Shown here: positions 25,386 to 33,191 of the stretch, piece after piece
Layout of the letters: each line of letters starts with the position of its first letter
How positions within the stretch are numbered: the first letter of the stretch is position 1
Assembly: GCA_022447585.1 (NCBI GenBank)
Contig: JAKVAR010000014.1
Coordinates: 186,001-250,000 of the forward strand
Source: Crocinitomicaceae bacterium
GTDB lineage: Bacteria; Bacteroidota; Bacteroidia; Flavobacteriales_D; Crocinitomicaceae
Direction of reading: 5' to 3'
DNA: 64,000 nt
Position numbers and translations under genes: made by a program
The notes under the pieces: generated by a model
The model's database searches: none
Told to the model about the DNA's origin: nothing
What the model saw: only the letters and a program-made list of their open reading frames with translations

Positions 25386-26718
25386 CCTTTTTTAGTTTTA
25401 CGGCTTTAATCATTTTAATACGACGCTTATCACTGGATTCAACGATAAGTTTTAAGTTGCCCAACTCAATAAATTCGTTGTTCTTCAAAATCTTACCTGC
25501 TTTCTCTAAAATATATCCCCCGAGTGTTTCTGCGTTTTTAGTTTCAAAATTGATGTCTTTTTCATTAATTTCCATAACCTTGAAGAAATCAATAATTGTC
25601 GTTTTACCTTCGAATAGATATGTATTTTCGTCAATTTTTGTATATGCGATTTCGTCATCATCGAATTCATCCGTGATGTCACCAACAATTTCTTCTAGCA
25701 CATCTTCCAATGTTATAAGTCCGCTTGTTCCGCCATATTCATCTACTACTAAGGCGATGTGTACTTTTTTCTCTTGAAATTCTTTTAATAAGTCATCTAT
25801 TTTCTTGTTCTCAGGAACGAAAAATGGCTTACGTATCAATGATTTCCAATCGTAATTTTTATCAGTTCCTAAAATCGGAAGTAAGTCTTTTATAAATAAA
25901 ACCCCAGAGATTTTGTCGAAATTATCTGCATAAACAGGTATTCTGGAGTGACCACACTCTAAAATAATATCAAGAACTTCTTTAAATGTCTGACTTGTTT
26001 CAATTGCATGAATGTCTAGTCGAGGTTTCATTATTTGGCGAACTTCGGTGTTTCCGAATTTTACAATTCCTTCAAGAATTTTGTGCTCCTCGTCGTTTTC
26101 ACTAACCTCTTTAGTTAGTGCTAAAGCTTGTTCAAGTTCATCTGAGGAAATATCAACTTTACCTTTTTTTACCTTACGTTGAATAAAGCTACTTCCACTA
26201 ACCAATCCTGATCTCATCCATGAAACGGGAGGTAAACGATCTAAAGTATGTAGCGGTCTGCCCATCATTTGTGAAAAACGCAATGCATTTTTTGTAGCAT
26301 AAATTTTTGGGATAACTTCGCCCAATAGTAAAAGTGTAAGAGTAATGATAACGACTTCAATGAAAAAGTTTAATGCTTGACTCGATTCTGATTGATCTAA
26401 AATTTTACTTAAAAAAGCTGAAGATAAAATTACAATTCCTACGTTAACGAAGTTGTTTGTGATTAAAATTGTTGCTAAAAGATCTTTTGGCTTTTTGAGT
26501 AAGTCTTTTACAAATGTTGCTTTTTTACTTGAATCATTTTTTAACTCTTCTTTATCGTTTGGGCTTAAAGAGAAAAATGCGGCTTCAGACCCTGAGATTA
26601 GAGCTGAAAGAGTAAGTAGTACTACAAGGATTAGGAGTAGAACTGTTTCTACCGTTCCAAATCCTGCTTTAACTGCCCCGTCAAAGGGCATCATACTCGG
26701 AGGTTCTGTAATGTTCAT
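25369..26718 (-). CDS. gldE: GldE, CNNM/CorC-type membrane protein
   Basis: The 449-residue protein has a DUF21/CNNM membrane domain with about four helices (from residue 23 to about 165). Two CBS domains follow (IMKPRLDIHAIETSQTFKEV near 215 and the VALVVDEYGGTSGLITLEDVLEEIVGDI-type segment near 325), and a C-terminal CorC/HlyC transporter-associated domain. GldE is linked to gliding in F. johnsoniae, where it partly replaces GldD when over-expressed. Family members are ion-related (Mg/Co) transporters, so a membrane ion role is plausible but unproven. It begins 8 bp after ssb and overlaps gldD. Confidence 0.92.
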   Translation of the reverse strand: MNITEPPSMMPFDGAVKAGFGTVETVLLLILVVLLTLSALISGSEAAFFSLSPNDKEELKNDSSKKATFVKDLLKKPKDLLATILITNNFVNVGIVILSSAFLSKILDQSESSQALNFFIEVVIITLTLLLLGEVIPKIYATKNALRFSQMMGRPLHTLDRLPPVSWMRSGLVSGSSFIQRKVKKGKVDISSDELEQALALTKEVSENDEEHKILEGIVKFGNTEVRQIMKPRLDIHAIETSQTFKEVLDIILECGHSRIPVYADNFDKISGVLFIKDLLPILGTDKNYDWKSLIRKPFFVPENKKIDDLLKEFQEKKVHIALVVDEYGGTSGLITLEDVLEEIVGDITDEFDDDEIAYTKIDENTYLFEGKTTIIDFFKVMEINEKDINFETKNAETLGGYILEKAGKILKNNEFIELGNLKLIVESSDKRRIKMIKAVKLKKDEKAD

Positions 26719-26726
26719 TGTTATGT

Positions 26727-27176
26727 TTAAAATGGCAAATCGTCTTTATCTTTATTGATGATTGCATCCACTTTTGATGGAGCGGGCGGTGTACCTTCGG
26801 ATGTATAGATTGAATTTGAGTTCTGGTTCGGGTTTCTGTCGGAACGAGATAACATCGTCATTTCATCTGCTACAACTTCTGTTGTGTACCTTGTGTTATT
26901 GTCTTTGTCTTGCCATGAGCGTTTTTTCAATTTACCTTCAATGTAGACTTTTTGTCCTTTTCTAACATATTTATCTACAACTTCAGCCAGGCCTCTCCAA
27001 ACAACAATGTCGTGCCAGTCCGTATTCTCAATTTTTTGTCCCGTATTACGATCGGTATAGGACTCAGATGTTGCAATCGGAAAATTCGCCACCACAGCAC
27101 CGTTTTCTAGGTGTCTTACTTCCGGGTCTTTACCTACGTTTCCAATAAGGATTACTTTGTTTACACTACCTGCCAT
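26727..27176 (-). CDS. ssb: Single-stranded DNA-binding protein
   Basis: The 149-residue protein starts MAGSVNKVILIGNVGKDPEVR and has the SSB OB-fold features NFPIATSESYTDR, TDWHDIVVWRGLAEV and KKRSWQDKDNNTRYTTEVVAD. A low-complexity linker follows, and the C-terminal tip KDKDDLPF is the acidic partner-binding tail. SSB coats single-stranded DNA in replication and repair. It lies between mutY and gldE on the minus strand, an arrangement that recurs in flavobacteria. A DUF3127 protein at 40144 ends in nearly the same tail. Confidence 0.95.
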   Translation of the reverse strand: MAGSVNKVILIGNVGKDPEVRHLENGAVVANFPIATSESYTDRNTGQKIENTDWHDIVVWRGLAEVVDKYVRKGQKVYIEGKLKKRSWQDKDNNTRYTTEVVADEMTMLSRSDRNPNQNSNSIYTSEGTPPAPSKVDAIINKDKDDLPF

Positions 27177-27221
27177 GATTTAAGTTGGTTGTTATTGATA
27201 ATAAATGTACGAATAAATCTC

Positions 27222-28241
27222 TTAAAAGTTGACTTGATTTTCAAGGTATCTATCGATAACCCTTGGTATTGGGTAGTCTTGTATGTCTTTACGATCGATT
27301 TCTATCCAAGAGTTACCTTTTTTTGCTGGAAACCCATTAAAATGATGAAAGACAGTGTGAATTCTTTGATGGCTTAAAATGTGTTTAGTCGTGGTTGATT
27401 CTGATGTTTTTAATTCGTTTAATTCTTTACCTAAATCTACTTCCATAGATGTTGTCTCTATCAATGGGAATTGATACATATTTTGCCATATTCCTTTTTC
27501 AGTTCTTTTTTCAATAAATAATCTTCCATTCTTATCGAAGACCAGATAATGAAAATAGCGGTCTCTGACTTTAATTTTTCCCTGTTTAATAGGTCTTTTT
27601 AAGATTGTGTTGTTCTGTTTCGCAAGGCAGATCGTGTTTAGTGGACATGACGGGCAACAAGGAGATTTTGGAGTACACACAATAGCTCCAACTTCCATAA
27701 TAGCTTGGTTGTGCTCCGCAGGGTTTAACGGATCAATTAATTGATCTGCAAGTTCTTGAAAGTCCTTGGATCCTTTTGTTGAGTCAATAGGAGTGTTTAT
27801 ATCAAAAACACGACTTAATAATCTATATACGTTACCGTCTACAACGGCTTTAGATTCGTTAAAAGCAAAAGAAGCAATGGCCGAAGCGGTGTATTGTCCA
27901 ACGCCCTTTAGTTTGATGATTTCTTTGAAGTTGTCAGGGAATTGTCCTTTGTATTCGTCTCGAATAAGTTTTGCTGAAAAATGAAGGTTTCTTGCTCTGC
28001 TGTAGTATCCTAGTCCTTGCCAATCATTTAAAATATCCTGTTCATTAGCATTCGCTAAATCGAGGATTGTTGGATAGTTTTTTATGAATTTAAGGTAATA
28101 TGATGTACCTTGGTCAACACGAGTTTGTTGCAAGATTATCTCTGATAGCCATATGAAATATGGGTTTGAAGAGTTTCTCCAGGGAAGATTTCTTTTATTT
28201 AATCTATACCAATCCACGATTAGTAGGCTAAAATTGCTCAT
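27222..28241 (-). CDS. mutY: A/G-specific adenine glycosylase
   Basis: The protein of about 339 residues has the HhH-GPD core: SEIILQQTRVDQG near residue 37, LKGVGQYTASAIASFAF near 110, and the catalytic Asp in AVVDGNVYRLLSR near 135. The [4Fe-4S] ligands follow the C-X6-C-X2-C-X5-C pattern, inside CTPKSPCCPSCPLNTIC near 190-206. A C-terminal NUDIX-like domain follows (KRTEKGIWQNMYQFPL near 245). MutY removes A opposite 8-oxoG. An earlier ATG at 28271 is in frame, but the -7 promoter element at 28269-28276 overlaps it, so I prefer the ATG at 28241. Confidence 0.93.
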   Translation of the reverse strand: MSNFSLLIVDWYRLNKRNLPWRNSSNPYFIWLSEIILQQTRVDQGTSYYLKFIKNYPTILDLANANEQDILNDWQGLGYYSRARNLHFSAKLIRDEYKGQFPDNFKEIIKLKGVGQYTASAIASFAFNESKAVVDGNVYRLLSRVFDINTPIDSTKGSKDFQELADQLIDPLNPAEHNQAIMEVGAIVCTPKSPCCPSCPLNTICLAKQNNTILKRPIKQGKIKVRDRYFHYLVFDKNGRLFIEKRTEKGIWQNMYQFPLIETTSMEVDLGKELNELKTSESTTTKHILSHQRIHTVFHHFNGFPAKKGNSWIEIDRKDIQDYPIPRVIDRYLENQVNF

Positions 28242-28268
28242 TGAGGGAAAAAAATGAAATTTTAACGA

Positions 28269-28276
28269 CAAAAGTA
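28269..28276 (-). promoter_or_regulatory. Probable -7 element (TACTTTTG) of mutY
   Basis: On the minus strand the 8 bases match TAnnTTTG. They lie 27 nt before ATG 28241 and overlap the alternative ATG 28271, which argues for the shorter MutY protein. Confidence 0.5.
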
Positions 28277-28299
28277 AGGATTAAATGAAATGAGAACTC

Positions 28300-28307
28300 T
28301 ATTTTTG
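28300..28307 (+). promoter_or_regulatory. Probable -7 element (TATTTTTG) of the HU gene
   Basis: The 8 bases match TAnnTTTG and lie 45 nt before the HU start codon. It is divergent from the mutY promoter, 23 bp away. Confidence 0.5.
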
Positions 28308-28352
28308 CGCCCTCAATTGAGAATATTATAATTATCAAAAAATCAAGTAGAT

Positions 28353-28643
28353 ATGACAAAAGCAGATATCGTTTCAGACATTGTTGAAGAAACAGGATTA
28401 GAAAGAGTTGAAGCATTGAAAGCAGTTGAAGCTTTTATGACAACAATTAAATCGTCATTAGCTAAAGGGCAGAACGTATATTTAAGAGGTTTTGGAAGTT
28501 TCATAGTTAAAGAAAGAGCTGAGAAAACGGGTCGAAATATCTCTAAAAATACTGCTATCATCATACCAGCGCACAACATCCCTTCATTCAAGCCAGCAAA
28601 AACATTTGTTGAGGATGTAAAATCGAATGTTAAAGTAAATTAA
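28353..28643 (+). CDS. HU/IHF family DNA-binding protein
   Basis: The 96-residue protein starts MTKADIVSDIVEETGLER. It has the HU helix pair, the GQNVYLRGFGSF turn and the DNA-binding arm region KTGRNISKNTAIIIPAHNIPSFKPA, where the Asn-Ile-Pro-like tip is IPAHN. It ends TFVEDVKSNVKVN. Such proteins bend and compact DNA. The gene has its own promoter, diverges from mutY and is followed by a hairpin terminator, then the 30-residue protein gene and rng. Confidence 0.92.
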   Translation: MTKADIVSDIVEETGLERVEALKAVEAFMTTIKSSLAKGQNVYLRGFGSFIVKERAEKTGRNISKNTAIIIPAHNIPSFKPAKTFVEDVKSNVKVN

Positions 28644-28684
28644 GATAATCAACCAATTGATAGGGAACTTTCAATTGAATTTAT

Positions 28685-28692
28685 TACTTTTG
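28685..28692 (+). promoter_or_regulatory. Probable -7 element (TACTTTTG) for the small basic protein and rng
   Basis: The 8 bases match TAnnTTTG. It is immediately followed by a terminator-like hairpin at 28693-28724, so transcripts starting here would begin within it. Confidence 0.45.
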
Positions 28693-28724
28693 CACTCTCA
28701 TATTCATTTATGAGGGTGTTTTTT
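28693..28724 (+). terminator. Hairpin terminator after HU gene, possible leader attenuator
   Basis: A 10-bp stem with one G-U pair (28693-28702 with 28709-28718), a 6-nt loop and six Ts follow. It lies 50 bp after the HU stop, and also directly after a promoter-like element, so it may either end the HU transcript or attenuate the next one. Confidence 0.65.
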
Positions 28725-28776
28725 ATAAAGACACGTACAGAAACGCATTTAGAAGTTTAACAAAATATAAGAAATT

Positions 28777-28869
28777 ATGCCAAGCGGTAAAAAAAGAAAA
28801 AGACATAAGATGTCTACACACAAACGTAAGAAAAGACTTAGAAAAAACCGTCACAAGAAGAAGAAGTAA
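28777..28869 (+). CDS. 30-residue basic protein, COX24/AURKAIP1 (bS22-like) candidate
   Basis: The frame from ATG to TAA encodes 30 residues starting MPSGKKRKRHKM and ending NRHKKKK. Of 30 residues, 21 are Lys, Arg or His, the pattern of small ribosomal proteins. K-R-K-R-H-K-M followed by H-K-R-K-K-R-L-R-K-N-R resembles the COX24/AURKAIP1 C-terminal domain found in mitochondrial mS38 and mycobacterial ribosomal protein bS22, and proteins of this kind are present in many Bacteroidota. It lies 83 bp before rng and behind a promoter and hairpin. The coding status is well supported by the sequence pattern; the ribosomal role is inferred from resemblance. Confidence 0.75.
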   Translation: MPSGKKRKRHKMSTHKRKKRLRKNRHKKKK

Positions 28870-28893
28870 TCTTCTGACTTACACATTGTTGAG

Positions 28894-28923
28894 AAACTTA
28901 GTGGATTCGTCTGCTAAGTTTTT
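28894..28923 (+). terminator. Weak hairpin between the 30-residue protein gene and rng
   Basis: An 8-bp stem (28894-28901 with 28914-28921) with a 12-nt loop runs into a short T stretch. It may reduce read-through into rng. Confidence 0.4.
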
Positions 28924-28952
28924 CTATTATTTATAATTTAAATTAGGCTTTC

Positions 28953-30500
28953 GTGAGTTTAGAATTAATAGTCGATGCTAGAAAAAAGGGCATTTGGCTT
29001 GCTTTACTCAATGACGGAAAGCTTATTGAGTTGCATGAAGAACAAGGTAGCAATGAATTTTCTGTGGGTGATATTTACCTCGGAAAAGTTCGTAAAGTTG
29101 TACCTAGTTTAAATGCTTCATTTGTTGATGTTGGATATGATAAAGATGCATTTTTGCATTATTTGGATTTAGGTCCTCAATTCAATTCACTAAATAAGTT
29201 TTCTCGGGATACATTGCGTGGTAAGCAAAATGTTGCCGATCTTCAATACTTCAAAGCAGAGGGTGATATACCGAAGGATGGTAAAATAGGTGACACTATT
29301 TCCTCTTCTGCGCCAATTTTGGTACAAGTTGCTAAAGAACCGATTTCATCTAAAGGACCGCGCTTAAGTGCGGAAATTACAATGGCTGGTCGTTTCTTAG
29401 TGCTAGTTCCATTTTCGAATAAAGTTTCTATTTCCCAAAAGATCAAAGATCAAGCGGAGAGGGATAGATTGAAAGACTTAATGAAAACAATCAAACCAAA
29501 GAATTTTGGTGTGATTATTCGAACCGTAGCAGAAGGAAAGAAGATCGAATTACTTGATCAAGATTTACAAAACTTGATCGAGAAATGGAAAAGAATGCAT
29601 GAGAACCTATTGGGGGTAAAACCGCCAATGAGAGTGTTAGGGGAGATTGATAAAACTTCTTCTATATTACGTGATTTGCTGAATGCAGATTTTACTAATA
29701 TTCATGTGAATGATGAAGAGTTATCGGAGTCATTAAAAGAATATGTTGCCGATATAGCGCCAGGTCGTGAAAAGATAATCAAGAACTACGATGGAAAGCT
29801 TGATATTTTTGAAAAATTTGGAGTTAGTCGGCAAATTAAAGCCCTATTTGGAAAGAAGGTGCCTTTGCCTAGTGGAGGCTACTTAATTATCGAGCATACT
29901 GAAGCGATGCATGTCGTTGACGTTAATAGCGGTAACCGCAAGGGGGCTGATGGACAGGAGAGTAACGCATTGTCTACAAACCTAGAGGCAGCAGAAGAAA
30001 TTGCTCGTGTTCTCCAATTGAGAGATATGGGAGGGATTGTGTGTATTGATTTTATCGATATGCATGATAGAGCGAACAACAAGGCGTTGCATGCTAAAAT
30101 GAAAGAGGCCATGAGTAATGATCGTGCGAAGCACAATATTATTCCGCCTTCAAAGTTTGGTGTAGTTGAAATTACGCGTCAACGTGTTCGTCCTCAAACG
30201 AATATTATAACAGCTGAAAAGTGTCCTGCTTGCAATGGTACAGGTGAGGTACAGGCTTCAATATTGTTAGCTGAAGAAATTGAGAATAATCTTGATTACT
30301 TGATTGCGACTAAGCATGAAAAAGATGTTACTCTATTAGTGCATCCATATTTAGCAGCTTATTTCAAAACAGGTTTAATTTCTCGTCAAGTAAAATGGTT
30401 CTTTAAGTACAAGAAGTGGATCCCTGTGCGTGGATTGTCTTCCCAAAGCTTACTGGAGTATTCATTTGTGAATAAGAATAATGATGTAATTACACTTTGA
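28953..30500 (+). CDS. rng: Ribonuclease E/G family endoribonuclease
   Basis: The 515-residue protein starts at GTG and has the RNase E/G order: MSLELIVDARKKGIWLALL and an S1 domain (GDIYLGKVRKVVPSLNASFVDVG, residues about 38-90), a 5'-sensor region, then a DNase I-like catalytic part. The metal-binding Asp residues lie in HVVDVNSGN near residue 325 and VCIDFIDM near 368. The zinc-link CPACNGTG is near 425. It lacks the long C-terminal scaffold of E. coli RNase E and so corresponds to RNase G size. It cuts single-stranded RNA in rRNA maturation and mRNA decay. recX follows after a one-base gap. Confidence 0.95.
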   Translation: MSLELIVDARKKGIWLALLNDGKLIELHEEQGSNEFSVGDIYLGKVRKVVPSLNASFVDVGYDKDAFLHYLDLGPQFNSLNKFSRDTLRGKQNVADLQYFKAEGDIPKDGKIGDTISSSAPILVQVAKEPISSKGPRLSAEITMAGRFLVLVPFSNKVSISQKIKDQAERDRLKDLMKTIKPKNFGVIIRTVAEGKKIELLDQDLQNLIEKWKRMHENLLGVKPPMRVLGEIDKTSSILRDLLNADFTNIHVNDEELSESLKEYVADIAPGREKIIKNYDGKLDIFEKFGVSRQIKALFGKKVPLPSGGYLIIEHTEAMHVVDVNSGNRKGADGQESNALSTNLEAAEEIARVLQLRDMGGIVCIDFIDMHDRANNKALHAKMKEAMSNDRAKHNIIPPSKFGVVEITRQRVRPQTNIITAEKCPACNGTGEVQASILLAEEIENNLDYLIATKHEKDVTLLVHPYLAAYFKTGLISRQVKWFFKYKKWIPVRGLSSQSLLEYSFVNKNNDVITL

Positions 30501-30501
30501 C

Positions 30502-30984
30502 ATGCAGTCAGAGTGTAAATACTCTTTTTTAGAAGTCAAAGCAAAACTTGAGGCTTTGTGCGCATACCAAGAACGTTGCTCTTATGAATTAGAGCAGAAA
30601 ATGCGTGTGTGGGGTGTGGACTCTGAAAATCAATCGATTTTATTGGCGCATTTAATCTCAAATAACTTTTTAAATGAGGAGCGTTTTTCTGAAGCTTTTG
30701 TCTCTGGAAAAGTTAAAATTAAACGTTGGGGGAGAATTAAAATTCGTCAACATTTAAAACAGAAGTTTATCTCGGAATATTCCATTAATAAAGGGCTTCA
30801 GTCAATTGAAGATGAGGTGTATATGAGTAATTTGAGCGACCTCGCTGAAAAGAAATACCTTCAGCTAACTAGAGAGGAAGACTCTTACGCTAAAAAGGTT
30901 AAAGTATACAGGTTTTTATCTTCTAAAGGTTACGAAACTGATTTAATTAGGACTATCGTTGATCCTTTGTTTAAAGAATTATAA
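30502..30984 (+). CDS. recX: Regulatory protein RecX
   Basis: The 160-residue protein shows RecX helical repeats: LCAYQERCSYELEQKMRVWG near residues 18-37, ISNNFLNEERFSEAFVSGKVKIKRWGRIKIRQ near 50-82 and a third LAEKKYLQLTREEDSYAKKVKVYRFLSSKGY segment near 110-145. RecX binds RecA filaments and limits them; its gene is elsewhere often beside recA, but here it follows rng by one base. The end overlaps the convergent LVIVD-repeat gene by 14 bp. Confidence 0.88.
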   Translation: MQSECKYSFLEVKAKLEALCAYQERCSYELEQKMRVWGVDSENQSILLAHLISNNFLNEERFSEAFVSGKVKIKRWGRIKIRQHLKQKFISEYSINKGLQSIEDEVYMSNLSDLAEKKYLQLTREEDSYAKKVKVYRFLSSKGYETDLIRTIVDPLFKEL

Positions 30985-32371
30985 TCTTTTTTTGCAGCCG
31001 GATTAAGTCATCACTGTAGTTGGTGTATTCAACCCTAATGTGATAGACTCCTGGTTTTAATCTTTTGTGAATTGAAGTGTAAGTTTGATTGTAAATCGTG
31101 TTTTCAAATATTTTCTTCCCGTTAATATCATAAAGAAATAGATCGAATTGTTGAATATTCGTTTTGTCAAAATTTGTTGGCTTATGAATAACAATCGTAA
31201 TATCAGAATTAGATAATGAAGGATTTGGGAATACGTGTAATTCGTTATCCGAGCTTGAAAGGAAAACATCTTCATTGAAGTCAAAAAGAAAAAGTCCGCT
31301 GTGTCTGTCTGAGACTAAAATTCTGCTTGAAGGAAGCTCCGAATATACACCCCAAGCTCCTTGCATATTGAAAATAGATTCTTCCAGGTATGTGTCGAAA
31401 AAGGCAATTTCCTGAGGAACATTTGGTCGTAAATCATAGATGCGAAGTCCTTCGTTATAATAAGCAACATAGGCAAATTCATTCGTCATCATAATGTTAT
31501 GAGGAATAGTGTTGTTATCATAATTTGTTCCAAAATAATTTTCAATTTGGATGGTGTAATCGTTGGCTACACTGCAACGTTTAATGCGCTTTCCACCCGT
31601 TTCATCTGCGAACAAAAACGTACTTCCATCTGGACTCATCCATCCTTGATGGTTGTATCCTTGATCTTGATAAATATTAAGGTTTTGTTTGTAAATTGGA
31701 TTTGAGGGTGAGCTGAAATCATAAACACGCAATCCGTCGAAACCACAATTTAAATAAGCAATGTTATCTCTAACATACATATCATGCACTTCTGGAATAT
31801 CAGTCGGACCTGTATAAACTAAAGTTGGGGACTCTGGGTTGCTCAACGAGTATACTTGCATGGCATGCGCAGTTTGAAGTGAACCGTTCACCTTTGGGGT
31901 AATGGTTCCGGCATATAATAAGTCATTATTTTCGTCAATAAATAAATTGTGAACTCGAGCGAAATTCGTATCGTTTTCAGCTACCAAATGTACAGAGTCA
32001 GGTAAGTATGAGAAATCTATAATTTGCAAACTACTTTCTCCTTCATCGCATACCGCATAAACGTAATGACTGTATGTTTTTATATCACGATGCACAACTG
32101 ACATATCATTGAATCGACCTTCAACAAAGTCTACATGTTCAAGTTTATTGTTATTAGTTATTCTGAAGAAATGTATCCCTTCTGTTGATCCAGTAACAGC
32201 ATATTCTTGGTCATTATGAACGATTCCCCAACAATCATTATAACGAACTTCAGAGGAGTTATGAGTTAACGTGTCATTTGACCAGTTATCTAGGAGTTCA
32301 ATGTTGTATGAAAGTTGCCCAAATGAAACAATGGGAACAATTAGAATTAATATGACTGCGTAAAATTTCAC
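30971..32371 (-). CDS. Secreted LVIVD-repeat (choice-of-anchor B) protein with T9SS sorting domain
   Basis: The 466-residue protein has a signal peptide ending near VSFGQ (residue 19). Beta-propeller-like repeats of choice-of-anchor B/LVIVD proteins follow: EYAVTGSTEGIHFFRI near 60, LYAGTITPK, VYDFSSPSNP-like and LRIYDLRP near 320. The C-terminus from about residue 385 starts HVFPNPSLSNSDITI, continues with DLFLYDINGKKIFE and ends GVYHIRVEYTN then IRLQKKIIIL. That is the T9SS type A sorting domain layout. It is probably exported by the T9SS encoded in this window. Its ligand is unknown. Confidence 0.85.
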   Translation of the reverse strand: MKFYAVILILIVPIVSFGQLSYNIELLDNWSNDTLTHNSSEVRYNDCWGIVHNDQEYAVTGSTEGIHFFRITNNNKLEHVDFVEGRFNDMSVVHRDIKTYSHYVYAVCDEGESSLQIIDFSYLPDSVHLVAENDTNFARVHNLFIDENNDLLYAGTITPKVNGSLQTAHAMQVYSLSNPESPTLVYTGPTDIPEVHDMYVRDNIAYLNCGFDGLRVYDFSSPSNPIYKQNLNIYQDQGYNHQGWMSPDGSTFLFADETGGKRIKRCSVANDYTIQIENYFGTNYDNNTIPHNIMMTNEFAYVAYYNEGLRIYDLRPNVPQEIAFFDTYLEESIFNMQGAWGVYSELPSSRILVSDRHSGLFLFDFNEDVFLSSSDNELHVFPNPSLSNSDITIVIHKPTNFDKTNIQQFDLFLYDINGKKIFENTIYNQTYTSIHKRLKPGVYHIRVEYTNYSDDLIRLQKKIIIL

Positions 32372-32480
32372 CGAATAATAAAAAACGTTAATGTAAAGAT
32401 AAAAGATTGCAGTGATTTACTCTTTGATATAATGTGATTGGTTAATAATAGTTATTTTAGCGCGAGTTTAAAACAACCAT

Positions 32481-33191
32481 GTGTCAGATTCAATAGTCAT
32501 AATACCAACATTTAACGAAAGCGAAAACGTCGAAAGAATGGTTCGTAAAGTGATGTCTTTGAAGAAAGGTTTTCATATTCTCTTTGTTGATGACTCATCC
32601 CCAGATGGAACGTCTGATATTATTAGAGTGCTTCAGGAAGAATTTAAAGGAAGAGTGCATTTAGAGGTTAGAACGGGAAAGCTTGGTTTAGGAACTGCCT
32701 ATATTCACGGATTTAAATGGAGTACTAAAGCTGGTTACAAATTTGTTTTCGAAATGGATTGCGACTTTTCGCATGATCCAGATGATTTGATCCGCTTGCA
32801 TCAGGCATGCATTGATGGGGCAGATGTTAGTATTGGTTCTCGATATGTTCGCGGAGGAAGAGTTTCTAACTGGCCAATGAAACGAATTTTGATGTCTTAT
32901 TTTGCAAGTGTATATGTAAGAATGATTCTTTGGATAGGGATCAAAGATACAACGGCTGGTTTTAAATGTTACCGAAGAGAAGTGCTCGAGAAAATCAATC
33001 TAGATGGAGTAACGTTCAAGGGTTATGCATTTCAAATTTGTATGAAGTATGCGGCCAAAAAACATGGGTTTAAAGTTAAAGAGGTTCCAATCACGTTCAT
33101 CGATCGTGAACTTGGCGAATCTAAAATGAGTACAGGAATATTTAAAGAAGCATTTTTTGGGGTCTGGAAAATGCGAGGAATGGATTTATGA
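32481..33191 (+). CDS. Polyprenol monophosphomannose synthase (DPM1-type GT2)
   Basis: The 236-residue protein starts at GTG and is a GT-A family 2 enzyme: IVIIPTFNESENVERMV at the start, LFVDDSSPDGTSDIIR near 35, LGLGTAYIHGFKW near 70, FEMDCDFSHDPDDL (D-x-D metal motif) near 92, and KCYRREVL-x-KINLDGV near 168. The set is typical of dolichol/polyprenol-phosphate mannosyltransferases, which make a lipid-linked mannose (or glucose) donor. No membrane helix is present, so it acts at the cytosolic face. Its last bases overlap the pyrC start (ATGA). Confidence 0.9.
   Translation: MSDSIVIIPTFNESENVERMVRKVMSLKKGFHILFVDDSSPDGTSDIIRVLQEEFKGRVHLEVRTGKLGLGTAYIHGFKWSTKAGYKFVFEMDCDFSHDPDDLIRLHQACIDGADVSIGSRYVRGGRVSNWPMKRILMSYFASVYVRMILWIGIKDTTAGFKCYRREVLEKINLDGVTFKGYAFQICMKYAAKKHGFKVKEVPITFIDRELGESKMSTGIFKEAFFGVWKMRGMDL

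Noticed and set aside
25457..25777. Plus-strand frame inside gldE
   Set aside because: Antisense shadow of a conserved gene; Ser-rich, no start context.
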